The notes beneath the pieces are model-generated. The model was not told the DNA's origin, ran no database searches, and saw only the letters and a program-made list of their open reading frames with translations. A DNA stretch of 64,000 nucleotides from CAWJHE01 sp963842455 (GTDB taxonomy: Bacteria > Chloroflexota > Anaerolineae > Anaerolineales > UBA4823): positions 62,001 through 126,000 of the forward strand of contig CAWJHE010000013.1 of assembly GCA_963842455.1 (NCBI GenBank), written 5' to 3'. How positions within the stretch are numbered: position 1 is the stretch's first letter; every line of letters starts with the position of its first letter. The position numbers and the translations under genes are program-made. Of this stretch, positions 9,263 through 18,416 are shown piece by piece.

Positions 9263-10576
9263 CTATTGGTTAGGATTAGCGGCTGCAGCTGCTACGAGCG
9301 CATCCTGAAATACCTTGACATCCAATGTGCCCATGAACAGACCAAGAGCGGTGTTGATATCATTCTTCCAGGTGTCGTTTGCTACTACACCATGCGCGAG
9401 TGAACCAACGACAACATCCGAGGCCCAATCATCCATGGCCGATTGCAAATAGACATCATAGAGAGCTTTGTCGCCATCAGAACGAGCTGGGATCGAGCCT
9501 TTAACCGGGTTGAAGGCATCTTGGCCTTCCTTTGAACCGCATAGGGTTAACCAGGCAATGGCTGCATCACGATGAGGTGCATTCTTCGCCAGAACAAAGC
9601 TATCGGAGAGGAATTGGAATACCCCACCGGTGCCTGGAACAGGCGCCCAACCATAAGCAGTCTTTGGTTCCAGACCCAGTTCGGTAAAGTAACCCTGAGC
9701 CCAGTCACCCATCACATTGAAAGCAGCGCTACCATCAGCTACAAGTTTCGAGGCATCTTGCCAGGACAATGAGGCTGCATCCGAGTTAGTGTAGCTTAGT
9801 ACCTTGACAAAAGCTTCCAAGCCAGCGGTTACATCAGGTGAGCCCCAGTCCGTACTGCCATCCCATAGACCGTTATATTTCTCTGGACCCATGGAGGCTA
9901 ACAGAACCGTTTCCATCAGGTGCATAACCGTCCACTGCTCGCCCATGGCTAGCGCAGTGACACCAGCTGCCTGGAGGGTATCCATGGCGGCAAACCATTC
10001 ATCCAAAGTTGTGGGCACCGCAACGCCGTTGTCTTCCAGAACCTTGGGGTTATACCAAAGCACATTGGCGCGGTGAATGTTGACAGGCACAGAATAAATA
10101 TTCCCACCTTTTGAGATTAGGGGGATCAGTGTCGCTGGCATCACATCCAGCCAACCTTCTTGTTCGTACAAGAAGTTGAGGGGTTCAATTTGATCGGCAG
10201 CCACGTACGTACCGATTAATTCCCAACCGGCATGTCCCTGCCAGGAATCGGGTGCATCACCCGCCTGCAAGCGAGTAGCTAAAACTGCGCGCGCATTGGT
10301 ACCTGCACCGCCAGCTACGGCTGCATTTAAGAACTCGATGTCAGGATGCTTTTGGTTAAAAATGGCGATCATGGCATCCAGACCTGCGGCTTCGCCGCCG
10401 CCTGTCCACCAGGAGAATACCTCAACCTGGCTTCCCGCTGGGGCTGCTGGAGCTTCAGCAGGTGGCGCTTCGGTTTGAGGAGCTGCAGGGGCAGGTGCTT
10501 GCGTTGGTGTTGCACAAGCGGAGAGTAAAAAGGCAAACACCATCAACAGACTAAAAAGCACAGAACTCTTCTTCAT
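9263..10576 (-). CDS. Sugar-binding lipoprotein of the CUT1 importer
   Basis: Extracytoplasmic solute-binding protein, 437 aa. The signal peptide ends in the lipobox LLSAC (Cys ~21), followed by a Pro/Ala/Thr-rich linker (~22-48) that tethers the domain. The mature part (VEVFSWWTGGGEAAGLDAM) resembles glucose/mannose-binding proteins of the Thermus/Pseudomonas GtsA kind, with many Trp residues suited to stacking on sugars. The substrate is therefore probably a hexose, but this is only family resemblance. It is co-transcribed with the ROK regulator upstream and the two permeases downstream. Confidence 0.88.
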   Translation of the reverse strand: MKKSSVLFSLLMVFAFLLSACATPTQAPAPAAPQTEAPPAEAPAAPAGSQVEVFSWWTGGGEAAGLDAMIAIFNQKHPDIEFLNAAVAGGAGTNARAVLATRLQAGDAPDSWQGHAGWELIGTYVAADQIEPLNFLYEQEGWLDVMPATLIPLISKGGNIYSVPVNIHRANVLWYNPKVLEDNGVAVPTTLDEWFAAMDTLQAAGVTALAMGEQWTVMHLMETVLLASMGPEKYNGLWDGSTDWGSPDVTAGLEAFVKVLSYTNSDAASLSWQDASKLVADGSAAFNVMGDWAQGYFTELGLEPKTAYGWAPVPGTGGVFQFLSDSFVLAKNAPHRDAAIAWLTLCGSKEGQDAFNPVKGSIPARSDGDKALYDVYLQSAMDDWASDVVVGSLAHGVVANDTWKNDINTALGLFMGTLDVKVFQDALVAAAAANPNQ

Positions 10577-10648
10577 TTCTCTTTCCTTTCTCCAGTTATT
10601 GTACGAAAATTCTAGTGGATGTCTAAAATCACAATACAGTTTCTTGAT

Positions 10649-11866
10649 TTATGCTTCACCTCCTCCAAACAAAAATCGATTGATGTTCTCCAGTTGAATG
10701 GATTTGTGGATAACCAATGTAGCTGCACCAATCGCAACCACATCATCTCCCAATTGACTGGCTGCCAGGGGAGTTCTGTCTCCGCGTAAGGGTAATGTAC
10801 GTTCCTTCACGACCCTGGCAACTTCCGGCATAATGATTTTTTCTACATGCATCAACATACCACTAAATATGATGATCCCGGGATTTACCAGGTTAATCAG
10901 ATTCGCAACTGCGATACCGAGATACCTGGCTGCATTTAGAATAACGTCTTTACACACTTTGTCCCCACTTAATGCATTGGAGATAACGGTTTCAATCGTA
11001 CAATTTTCGTGTCCAACGCATCCACCTTTCTCAACAATATCTCTAAGAATCCCGTTGACACCAACATAACTTTCCATACACCCGCGATTACCACAACGGC
11101 ATAAACGCCCATCCGCTTCGATGGTAGTATGACCAATCTCGCCAGCTGAACCCGCATCTCCGCGAAATATTTCATCGTTAATAATCAGCCCGGATCCGAC
11201 ACCAATTCCAAGTTTAATGAAAGCAAAACTCGTATACTGCTTCCCTACTCCCCACCACTTTTCTGCAATCGCCCCAGCATTGGCATCATTTTCCAGATAA
11301 AGCGGTAAATTCCAGTTTTTTTCCAGCTCATCGATGATCTTGATGCCTTCCCAGGCGGGCATGTAATAGGTCAGGATTTCGTCTTGCATCTCCCCCTCTA
11401 AGGGTGCAGGAATACTCACCCCTATCCCAGCCAGGTTGCTCAGCTCCAGATTGGAATCCTGAAGCATTTTATGAACCATTTCTTCAATTATTATCAAAGT
11501 CGAAGCAGAATGATGGATAACGTCAAAAAGCATTGACTGCCGGGCAATGGTTTTCCCGCGCAAATCTATAATCACGGTAGCCAAATGGGATGAGCCTATA
11601 TCGATTCCAACAGCATATCGAAAACTTGGATTCAACTCCAGGGTAATGGGTTTCCTCCCCCCGATAGATTTTCCTACACCTGTTTCCCGAACAAAATCGA
11701 CGCCAAGTAATACATTAACCAATGCCGAAATAGTTGTACCGCTCAATTGGGAATAGCGGATAAGTTCCGCTCGAGATGTTTGCCCCGGTTTGTGTAATAG
11801 ATAATCGAGGATCAAGCTTAAATTCTGATCTCGGATCAAACTTGCATTGGCAGTACGGAGTTTCAA
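10649..11866 (-). CDS. ROK-family transcriptional repressor (NagC/XylR type)
   Basis: Sugar-responsive repressor, 405 aa. Residues ~10-75 form a winged helix-turn-helix (TSRAELIRYSQLSGTTISAL). Residues ~85-390 form the ROK sugar-kinase-like domain with DIGSSHLATVIIDLRGK, LENDANAGAIAEKWWG and the zinc site GHTTI plus CRCGNRGC. It leads an operon with the sugar importer, so it probably senses the imported sugar or a derivative and controls its own operon. A consensus promoter and an inverted repeat lie directly upstream (11930-11973). Confidence 0.9.
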   Translation of the reverse strand: MKLRTANASLIRDQNLSLILDYLLHKPGQTSRAELIRYSQLSGTTISALVNVLLGVDFVRETGVGKSIGGRKPITLELNPSFRYAVGIDIGSSHLATVIIDLRGKTIARQSMLFDVIHHSASTLIIIEEMVHKMLQDSNLELSNLAGIGVSIPAPLEGEMQDEILTYYMPAWEGIKIIDELEKNWNLPLYLENDANAGAIAEKWWGVGKQYTSFAFIKLGIGVGSGLIINDEIFRGDAGSAGEIGHTTIEADGRLCRCGNRGCMESYVGVNGILRDIVEKGGCVGHENCTIETVISNALSGDKVCKDVILNAARYLGIAVANLINLVNPGIIIFSGMLMHVEKIIMPEVARVVKERTLPLRGDRTPLAASQLGDDVVAIGAATLVIHKSIQLENINRFLFGGGEA

Positions 11867-11929
11867 TTTGAGAAATCCTCACCAAAACAATCGAAGCATA
11901 GAGAATTTGTTTAATAGGAATACAATCTT

Positions 11930-11973
11930 ATTATAGTCAACGATACTTACTTTGTCAACTTAATAAAGTAAGT
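11930..11973 (-). promoter_or_regulatory. Sigma-70 promoter with overlapping inverted-repeat operator for the ROK/sugar operon
   Basis: On the minus strand TTGACA (11953-11958) and TATAAT (11930-11935) are separated by exactly 17 bases. The inverted repeat ACTTACTTT (11945-11953) / AAAGTAAGT (11965-11973), with an 11-base spacer, overlaps the -35 element. Binding of a repressor there would block RNA polymerase. The ROK protein encoded 64 bases downstream is the obvious candidate. Confidence 0.75.
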
Positions 11974-12032
11974 TTAGGGTGATTTTTTCAATCATAGTAA
12001 CCATATTTCTTTCAAAGCATAATAAAAGTGGT

Positions 12033-13004
12033 TTATTCGATGAAAATTTTAACGGTGGAAACTACTTCACCGATTTTCCACACCGGGATATTCTCATCCC
12101 GCGCCATCGCTTCAAATCTAGTACCAGCTTCAGCATCCAGACCTATCAATAAACCCCCGCTCGTTTGTGGGTCAAAAAGAAGAATTTGTTTATCCTGTGA
12201 CATCTCTTGGGAGAATTCTACATTTGCGCTGAAATATTCGGCATTATCAAATGCCCCACCAGGGAAACACCATTCTCCTGCCAGCTCCAGTACTTTCGAA
12301 TGGAAAGGCAATTGATCAAAAAATATTTTCATCCCAACTCCGGAGGAGCTGGCCATTTCCCAGGCATGCCCCAACAGACTAAAACCTGTGATATCTGTTG
12401 CAGCTTTCGCTTGATTAGAGACAGCCAGACGAGCTGCTGTCCGATTCAGTTGTTTCATCCAATCAATGACCAACGCTGCTGAGCCCTCTTCGATTAGATC
12501 GCCCTTAAGAGCAGAGGTAATCACTCCTGTGCCTAAAGGCTTTGTTAAATACAACACATCGCCAGGCGCTAATCCGCCTTTAGATAAGATACGTTTAGGA
12601 TCAACCCAACCCATTGCAACCAACCCATATTTGGGTTCATTGTCCTGGATCGTGTGACCACCCGCAATCACGACCCCAGCTTCTTTCGCTTTTTCAGCCC
12701 CTGCCTGTAAAATTCTTGATACTATCTCATGCGGAAGGCTGGGAGGAAATGCGGCAATATTCAATGCCAGAAAAGGCTCTCCACCCATAGCATAAATATC
12801 CGAAAGGCTGTTCGCTGCTGCAATAGCGCCATAATCCGACGGATCATCCACCACAGGTGTGAAGAAATCAGTCGTTACAACCAAGGCACGGTTTTCATCA
12901 ATCTTCCAGACCGCTGCATCATCAGGATGATCTAAACCAGCGATGAGGTTAGGATAATCATCACAGATACATTTGCCAACAGCGCAAATAAGCTTGTTGA
13001 AAGA
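12033..13004 (-). pseudogene. selD: Selenide, water dikinase, N-terminally damaged
   Basis: SelD makes selenophosphate from selenide and ATP for selenocysteine and selenouridine synthesis. The body is clear: VTTDFFTPVVDDP, ISDIYAMGGEP-like SDIYAMGGEPFLALN, AGGHTIQDNEPKYGL, TDITGFSLLGHAWEM and FDPQTSGGLL. SelD similarity extends upstream of the TTG at 12884 (DDYPNLIAGLDHPDDAAVW) to about 12965, but no ATG or GTG is in frame and TGA occurs at 13005-13007. The catalytic Cys/Sec and Lys near the usual residues 17-20 are not found. A frame change near 12965 is possible (DLSTSLFALLANV in another frame), yet the start motif is still missing. Probably inactive, unless sequence errors hide the start. 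No other selenocysteine gene is in the window. Confidence 0.75.
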
Positions 13005-13105
13005 TCACAATCCAGAAGCAATTAAAGGGTTTACAATCCATATCTCTGCTGGTATGATATTGGTTACCATAAAATTTAAATCATTATATTAAGGTTATCC
13101 ATATC

Positions 13106-13771
13106 ATGTCTGAAAACGAAGAAATGTATCTTGTTAAAATCGCCCGAAGTAACGAAGCCGGCATCGACCCCGTACCCTTATCCGTCCTGGCTCAGGAGCT
13201 CAATTTACAGCCGGTCTCAGCCAACCAAATGATCAAAAAGCTTGAAGAGGCTGGCAAGGTAACTTACACACCTTATAAAGGGGTCTCTCTGACCGCTGCC
13301 GGAAAGATGGAAGCCGCCAGGGTTTTACGCAACCGGCGTCTCTGGGAAGTATTCCTGGCCGAATATCTGGGCTTCGCCCCCATTGAAGCCGATGAAATCG
13401 CCTGCCGCCTGGAACATGTGGTCAATGAAACCGTGGTCGAGAGATTATCGGTATTTCTAGGCTCACCACTCACCTCCCCTCAAGGTGAGCCCATCCCTCA
13501 ACCGGTGCAGGACGAGGACCAAGCGATGGAGCTGGATATGCCTTTATCCTTGCTCTCAGCCGGCTCCTTTGTGGTCGTTAGCGGCTTACCCATGACAGAA
13601 ACCGAGAAGGCTTTTCTGCACAGAGCTGGCGTGCGCTTGGGTTCAAAGGTAGAGGTGCTCTCGATACAGTCCGGAGGAAACTGCCTGATCCAGCCAGAGG
13701 CATTTCCGGTCCTCCAGGTTTCCGCCAGCCTGGCTGATCTCATCCGGGTAAAGTTACCATTCAACGTGTAA
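13106..13771 (+). CDS. DtxR/IdeR-family metal-dependent regulator with FeoA-like domain
   Basis: Metalloregulator of 221 aa. Residues ~1-65 are a winged helix (LSVLAQELNLQPVSANQMIKKLEEAG). Residues ~70-135 are the dimerisation/metal-binding domain (EVFLAEYLGF, then ADEIACRLEHVV, with the Cys/Glu/His ligand pattern of DtxR). Residues ~145-220 are a FeoA/SH3-like domain. Such proteins repress iron or manganese uptake when the metal is bound. The Fbp-type iron importer follows on the same strand after a repeat-containing spacer, so iron control of that operon is the likely role. Confidence 0.88.
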   Translation: MSENEEMYLVKIARSNEAGIDPVPLSVLAQELNLQPVSANQMIKKLEEAGKVTYTPYKGVSLTAAGKMEAARVLRNRRLWEVFLAEYLGFAPIEADEIACRLEHVVNETVVERLSVFLGSPLTSPQGEPIPQPVQDEDQAMELDMPLSLLSAGSFVVVSGLPMTETEKAFLHRAGVRLGSKVEVLSIQSGGNCLIQPEAFPVLQVSASLADLIRVKLPFNV

Positions 13772-13789
13772 TCACACTTCAATCTCCAA

Positions 13790-14002
13790 ATGTAAAGCTA
13801 ATCGAATTTCGTGGCTCATGCAAAACGAATCGTAATTAGAAGTCACAAAAAGAAAGCTTTGCGTACATGGCTGATGGTGCGAGAGATCAAAAAAACTCAT
13901 CACACTTCGTGGTTCATTCAAAATGATACGTTTGATGAATTTTCAAAAAAAACATTGCGTGCTTTACGAACTTTGCGAGAGATCAAAAAAAGAAAGGTAA
14001 AA
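13790..14002. repeat. Intergenic dispersed repeat region (copy 2)
   Basis: The same two motifs as at 7080-7450 recur here. Motif A is near 13798-13832 and 13900-13935 (cacttcgtggttcattcaaa). Motif B is near 13855-13895 and 13955-13996 (gctttacgaactttgcgag followed by agatcaaaaaa). The last motif B copy supplies the purine-rich ribosome-binding region of the iron-binding protein gene at 14004. Confidence 0.6.
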
Positions 14003-14003
14003 A

Positions 14004-15056
14004 GTGCTTAAATATCAATTCATTATTGTTATTCTGATCGGCATGCTTGGATTAACCGCTTGCACAAGCTCAACACAGCCTGCTCCAGATCCAAATTCAC
14101 CACCCCCAGCTGGAATAATTTCCGGAAAATTAATCGTCTATTCTGGCAGATCCGAAACGTTGATCCAGCCTGTCATCGATGCCTTTCACGCACAATTTCC
14201 TGATGTGGAGATCCTGCTCAAAGCTGGATCAAACAGTGAGTTGGCTAACGCCTTAATTGAAGAGAAAAACAACCCCCAGGCGGATGTCTTTGTGACCACG
14301 GAACTGATGACGATCCAGTCTCTGGCTCAGCAGAACCTGTTCCAATCCTATCTACCCAAGAATGGCAACCTGCTTCCTGCCGACATGCTCGGTCCGCAAA
14401 ACCACTGGACCGGTCTGACGCGCCGCGCCCGGGTGATTATGTACAACACCGAACTGGTGAACGCCGATGAAGCCCCTAAATCCATTTTTGAGTTAAATGA
14501 CCCTGCCTGGGAAGGTCAGGTCGCAGCAGCAGGCTCAACGAATGGCTCCATGCAGTCGCAGATCGCGGCAATGCGCCAACTCACTGGTGAACCGGCTACT
14601 GAAGAATGGCTTTCCGGTTTGATGCAAAACAAGGTGACATTCTTTGGCGGACATACGGATGTACGCAAAGCGGTCGGTGCTGGTGAATTCAAGATCGGTT
14701 TGGTGAATCATTATTATTATTACTTGCAGAAAGCTGAAGGCAGTCCGGTTGGAATCATATTTCCTGATCAAGGAGATGAGCAGATAGGTTTAATCACCAA
14801 TTCGACCGCAGCCGCCATCCTGGCAGGCTCCCAGAATCTAGCTGCCGCCCAGGCTTTCCTTGATTTTCTCCTCTCGGCAGAAGGACAGGCGTTATTTGCA
14901 CGACTGAACTACGAATACCCGGTACTGCCCGGTGTTCCTTTAAATCCAGATATTCAAGCGCTGGATAATTTCAGATTCGCTGATGTGAATATTGCCGAAG
15001 CTGCCTCCGATTTCGATGCAACCTTTGACCTGATCGAAAAGATGGGCATGCCCTGA
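14004..15056 (+). CDS. Iron(III) ABC transporter substrate-binding lipoprotein (FbpA type)
   Basis: Captures ferric iron outside the membrane for import. The start is GTG 14004, preceded by AGAAAGG. The signal peptide ends in the lipobox GLTAC (Cys20), then a Pro-rich linker. The mature domain begins GKLIVYSGRSETLIQPVI, typical of FbpA/FutA. A run of four Tyr at residues 237-240 provides the tyrosine pair that coordinates Fe3+ in this family. Length 350 aa is normal. The permease starts two bases after its stop. Confidence 0.9.
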   Translation: MLKYQFIIVILIGMLGLTACTSSTQPAPDPNSPPPAGIISGKLIVYSGRSETLIQPVIDAFHAQFPDVEILLKAGSNSELANALIEEKNNPQADVFVTTELMTIQSLAQQNLFQSYLPKNGNLLPADMLGPQNHWTGLTRRARVIMYNTELVNADEAPKSIFELNDPAWEGQVAAAGSTNGSMQSQIAAMRQLTGEPATEEWLSGLMQNKVTFFGGHTDVRKAVGAGEFKIGLVNHYYYYLQKAEGSPVGIIFPDQGDEQIGLITNSTAAAILAGSQNLAAAQAFLDFLLSAEGQALFARLNYEYPVLPGVPLNPDIQALDNFRFADVNIAEAASDFDATFDLIEKMGMP

Positions 15057-15058
15057 AA

Positions 15059-16705
15059 ATGAGCTCCCAGTCGATTACCAGACGGCAATTTCCTCTCCCG
15101 GCAAACAGTAGACCAACGCTAACACAGCTTGGGGCGGGAGTGGTTGGCTTTTTTGTTGCCATTCCTCTCCTTTACTTATTGCTGAGGGCTGCTACCGCTG
15201 AATCGCAAACATGGCTGCGTCTACTGCAAACTCGGATATGGGTATTGCTGGGGAATACCATCCTGCTAGCGATCACCGTCACCCTGGTAACAAGCATCCT
15301 GGGTGTTGGGGCAGCCTGGCTTACCGAACGAACTGATCTGGCAGGCAGGAAAATGCTTCGTTGGCTGTTAGCCTTACCCCTGGCTATCCCCACTTACATC
15401 GGCGGGATCATCCACCTTACCCTGCTGCGTCCACGTGGCGGATTTATCCCTCAGTTCTTGTCCGAAGTCTTCGGCGCTCCCATCTCCACACCCAGCCCGC
15501 TCGGTTTCTGGGGCGCTAGTTTTATCCTGGTTTTGTTTACCATACCTTATGTTTACCTGTTAAGTGGAGCAGCCTTCAGATCACTAAACGCTTCACTCGA
15601 AGAGGCTGCACGGGTATTCGGGCGAAATGCCTGGCAAACCTTTTGGCACGTCACCCTGCCAGTTCTGCGCCCTGGTATTTCGGCTGGAGCTATCCTGGTA
15701 GCCTTGGATGTCCTGGCTGAATATGGGACCGTTGCTTTTTTACGATATGAAACCTTTTCTTCAGCCATATTTGTGCAACTGGCGGGGCGCTACGATCGTT
15801 CAGCGGCTTCGATCCTCAGTGGAGTTCTGGTAATTATCGCGCTGTTCCTGCTTTGGGCTGAAATTCGCATCCAAGGAAAAGGTCGATTTACACAAATGGA
15901 TGGGCGCTGGCGACCCGCTCCAATCGTTCACCTGGGAAAATGGCAACCGTTGGCTCAGCTGTATCTTTGGGGGTTGATCGCCGCCAACCTGCTGGTACCG
16001 CTCGGCGCCTTGCTCCTTTGGACAATCCAGGCCTTCGCCAATCCAGAAACTTCCGGGATGGTCTTTCGAAGTGGATCCCAAGGTTTTGCTAACTATGCCT
16101 GGAACAGCCTGTGGACATCCATGGCTGCGGCCGTAATCGCTGTGGCGTTTTCTTTACCCGTCGCCAGGCTAGTGATCCGCCATCCCAGTTATTACTCCAG
16201 GATAATCTCCCGCTTAGCGCAGGTGGGTTATGCCATTCCCGGGGTTGTCATCGCCCTCAGTCTGGTGTTGCTGGTCAACCAAGCGCTCCCGTTTTTATAT
16301 GCCACACCATTCTTAATCGTGCTAGCCTACGTTTTACGCCATCTGCCCCAGGCGGTGCGCGCCAGCGAATCGGCTTTTAGCCGGCTGTCTATCTCTCTCG
16401 AAGAAGCCTCTCGCACCCTCGGCAAGAATCCACTACAGACTTTTATCAAAGTTACCTTACCCCTGATCGCACCTGGCCTTTTGGCTGGAGGTTCTCTGGT
16501 ATTCCTCACCTCACTCAAGGAACTGCCGGCAACACTTCTGCTCCGTCCGGCGGGTTTTGACACCCTGGCTGTGCGTATCTGGACCTGGGCTGCTGAAGGC
16601 TTTTATATACAGGCTGCCCCAGCTGCTTTATTGTTGGTGATTGCCTCTGCCGGACCCTTATTTTTTCTGCTCAAAAAAGAAAGAATCTTTCATGAACACG
16701 CTTGA
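15059..16705 (+). CDS. Iron(III) ABC transporter permease, fused double-module (FbpB type)
   Basis: Membrane channel of the ferric iron importer, 548 aa. It carries two homologous permease halves in one chain. Each half has an EAA loop: EEAARVFGRNAWQTFWHVTLP (~180-200, first half) and EEASRTLGKNPLQTFIKVTL (~440-460, second half). About twelve membrane helices are evident. It lies between FbpA and FbpC and overlaps the ATPase start by 14 bases. Confidence 0.92.
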   Translation: MSSQSITRRQFPLPANSRPTLTQLGAGVVGFFVAIPLLYLLLRAATAESQTWLRLLQTRIWVLLGNTILLAITVTLVTSILGVGAAWLTERTDLAGRKMLRWLLALPLAIPTYIGGIIHLTLLRPRGGFIPQFLSEVFGAPISTPSPLGFWGASFILVLFTIPYVYLLSGAAFRSLNASLEEAARVFGRNAWQTFWHVTLPVLRPGISAGAILVALDVLAEYGTVAFLRYETFSSAIFVQLAGRYDRSAASILSGVLVIIALFLLWAEIRIQGKGRFTQMDGRWRPAPIVHLGKWQPLAQLYLWGLIAANLLVPLGALLLWTIQAFANPETSGMVFRSGSQGFANYAWNSLWTSMAAAVIAVAFSLPVARLVIRHPSYYSRIISRLAQVGYAIPGVVIALSLVLLVNQALPFLYATPFLIVLAYVLRHLPQAVRASESAFSRLSISLEEASRTLGKNPLQTFIKVTLPLIAPGLLAGGSLVFLTSLKELPATLLLRPAGFDTLAVRIWTWAAEGFYIQAAPAALLLVIASAGPLFFLLKKERIFHEHA

Positions 16706-17776
16706 CGTCGAAAATCTCAAAAAAACATATCAAAACGCACAGCAGCCGGCGGTGCATGGCATCTCTTTTGGCCTTGACCATGGAGAAATTCTAGCTTTAG
16801 TGGGTCCCAGTGGGTGTGGCAAAACAACCACCCTGCGTATGATTGCCGGTCTGGAAAAACCCGATCAAGGCAGCATCTGCTTGAATGGGCGAGTCATTTG
16901 CGATGGAAATGTCTCTGTTCCCACCGAAAAACGTGGCATCGGTATGGTATTCCAGGACCTGGCGCTTTTTCCTCACCTGACCGTTGCAGAGAACATCGTC
17001 TTCGGCTTACGTGGTCAGTCTTCAGATCGCCAAAGAGAAACGATCCAAAGGATGCTCGACCTGGTGGGTCTTATCCAATTTGAAAGCAGATACCCGCATG
17101 AGCTCTCCGGCGGGGAGCGTCAGCGGGTAGCCTTGGCGCGTGCGCTTGCACCCAATCCAGAGTTGGTGCTAATGGACGAGCCCTTCAGCAGTTTAGATGC
17201 CAGCCTGCGCAGGGAGGTGCGCGGCCAGGTACGCAGCATCTTGAAGGGTATGAATACATCAGTCCTGTTCGTCACGCATGACCAGCAAGAGGCGCTTGAG
17301 ATGGGAGATCGCCTGGCAGTTTTTAACGCTGGACGAATTGAACAAATCGATTCTCCCGAACAAATCTTTCACACCTCAGCCACGCGCTTCGTGGCTCAAT
17401 TCATGGGAGACAGCGACTTTTTGCCAGGTGTCATCCTTGAAAACGGTATTCGCACCAGTCTGGGTTTCCTCCTCAAAAAATGAGACTACCCCCTGGCAGC
17501 CGGGTAGAAGTTGCCATGCGCGCCGATGATGTTGAGATTACTCCCCGGGAAGATGGCTGCGGCGTGATTACTCAACGTTTCTTTCTTGGCGCATTCAACA
17601 TCTACAAGATAAAGCTAGTCACCGGTCAAGTGCTGCACGCCATGCAGCCGCATACATCAATTTTTTCTCCTGGCAGCCGTGTCCACACTCGCCTGAATCC
17701 AGGACACCCCTTGTCTGTGTTTCATCAGGGTCTTTCCGTGGAGCTGGAAGCCTTCGATCATTCTTGGTCTGACTAA
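16692..17776 (+). CDS. Iron(III) ABC transporter ATPase (FbpC type), frame broken before the TOBE domain
   Basis: Energises ferric iron import. The start is ATG 16692, which overlaps the permease end. Walker A is GPSGCGKTT, the Q-loop lies in VFQDLALFPHLT, the signature is LSGGERQRVALARAL, Walker B is LVLMDEP and the switch His is VTHDQ. The first frame ends at TGA 17481-17483 after 263 aa, just past the ATPase domain. The second frame from ATG 17480 gives a TOBE domain (LPPGSRVEVAMRADDVEI). The junction is an A6 run (17475-17480) followed by TGA. Either an indel error, a -1 slip on the A-run, or a split gene with ATGA coupling would explain it. Confidence 0.85.
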
Positions 17777-17853
17777 TCCTGGTCTCGTTAATCAGAATAG
17801 CGGCTGCATCACTAACAGATGCAGCCGCTGAGTGTTCTCAAAAAAGAGTGCGG

Positions 17854-18336
17854 TTACTTCACCTGGATCTCAACCACACCCTTTACCTGAGCATTTCCGG
17901 GGAAACCAGGCATAACCAGCTGGTATTTTCCATCATCCCGAAAACCGACAATGCAGTTGGCGCAGGCTAATACATCCGCAAGGGGTTGTTCTGAAGTATA
18001 GCCATCATCTGCGACAAAGGCTATGGTAGCTGCACCTTCTTTGACGCCGGCTGCTTCAAGCAGCTTAGCCACTGCAATGCCAGTATAGGTGGTCGTCGAA
18101 CCATCTTTACCGGTGGAGTCTGCTGTGGTGGTTTCCATGGCTTTCAATTGCGCATCCGTCAAGCCCTGTTCTGCATTGACCATGCCTGTGACCTTGAAAG
18201 CCACTTCTCCTCCGGCAGGCGCTTCAGCAGCAGGCGCTTCAGCGGCTGGTGCTGGGGCAGCAGGCTGGGCGCATCCTGCCAGGCTGAACATGAAGAGGAC
18301 CAAAACCAATATAGAAATCATTTTCTTAAACATCAT
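17854..18336 (-). CDS. Lipoprotein with sulfite-oxidase-fold (molybdopterin-binding-like) domain, copy 1
   Basis: Small exported lipoprotein, 160 aa. The lipobox is SLAGC (Cys ~22), followed by an Ala/Pro/Glu linker. Residues ~45-160 match the oxidoreductase molybdopterin-binding fold in outline: FKVTGMV, a predicted LT..QL element, YTGIAVAKLLEAAGV, a VADDGYTSEQPL segment, LVMPGFPG and a final VKGVVEIQVK. The Cys that ligates Mo in true sulfite oxidases, normally in the VTLEC region, is not present there. A CANC pair occurs later. It is therefore probably a binding rather than a redox domain. It is the last gene of the ECF-type operon. Confidence 0.7.
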   Translation of the reverse strand: MMFKKMISILVLVLFMFSLAGCAQPAAPAPAAEAPAAEAPAGGEVAFKVTGMVNAEQGLTDAQLKAMETTTADSTGKDGSTTTYTGIAVAKLLEAAGVKEGAATIAFVADDGYTSEQPLADVLACANCIVGFRDDGKYQLVMPGFPGNAQVKGVVEIQVK

Positions 18337-18416
18337 TTATTCCCTTTCTATTCATTAATCGATCGATGATTTATCGTCCGATGGACGTTGATTAAATCCA
18401 TAACCCGAAATGCAGG

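Noticed and set aside
12990..13075. Selenocysteine reading of TGA 13005-13007 in the selD frame, with an in-frame ATG further upstream
   Set aside because: The context (GL-TGA-SFNK) does not match the G-Cys/Sec-x-x-Lys motif spacing of SelD, and the spacing to the DDYPN block is too short. A damaged 5' end explains it better.
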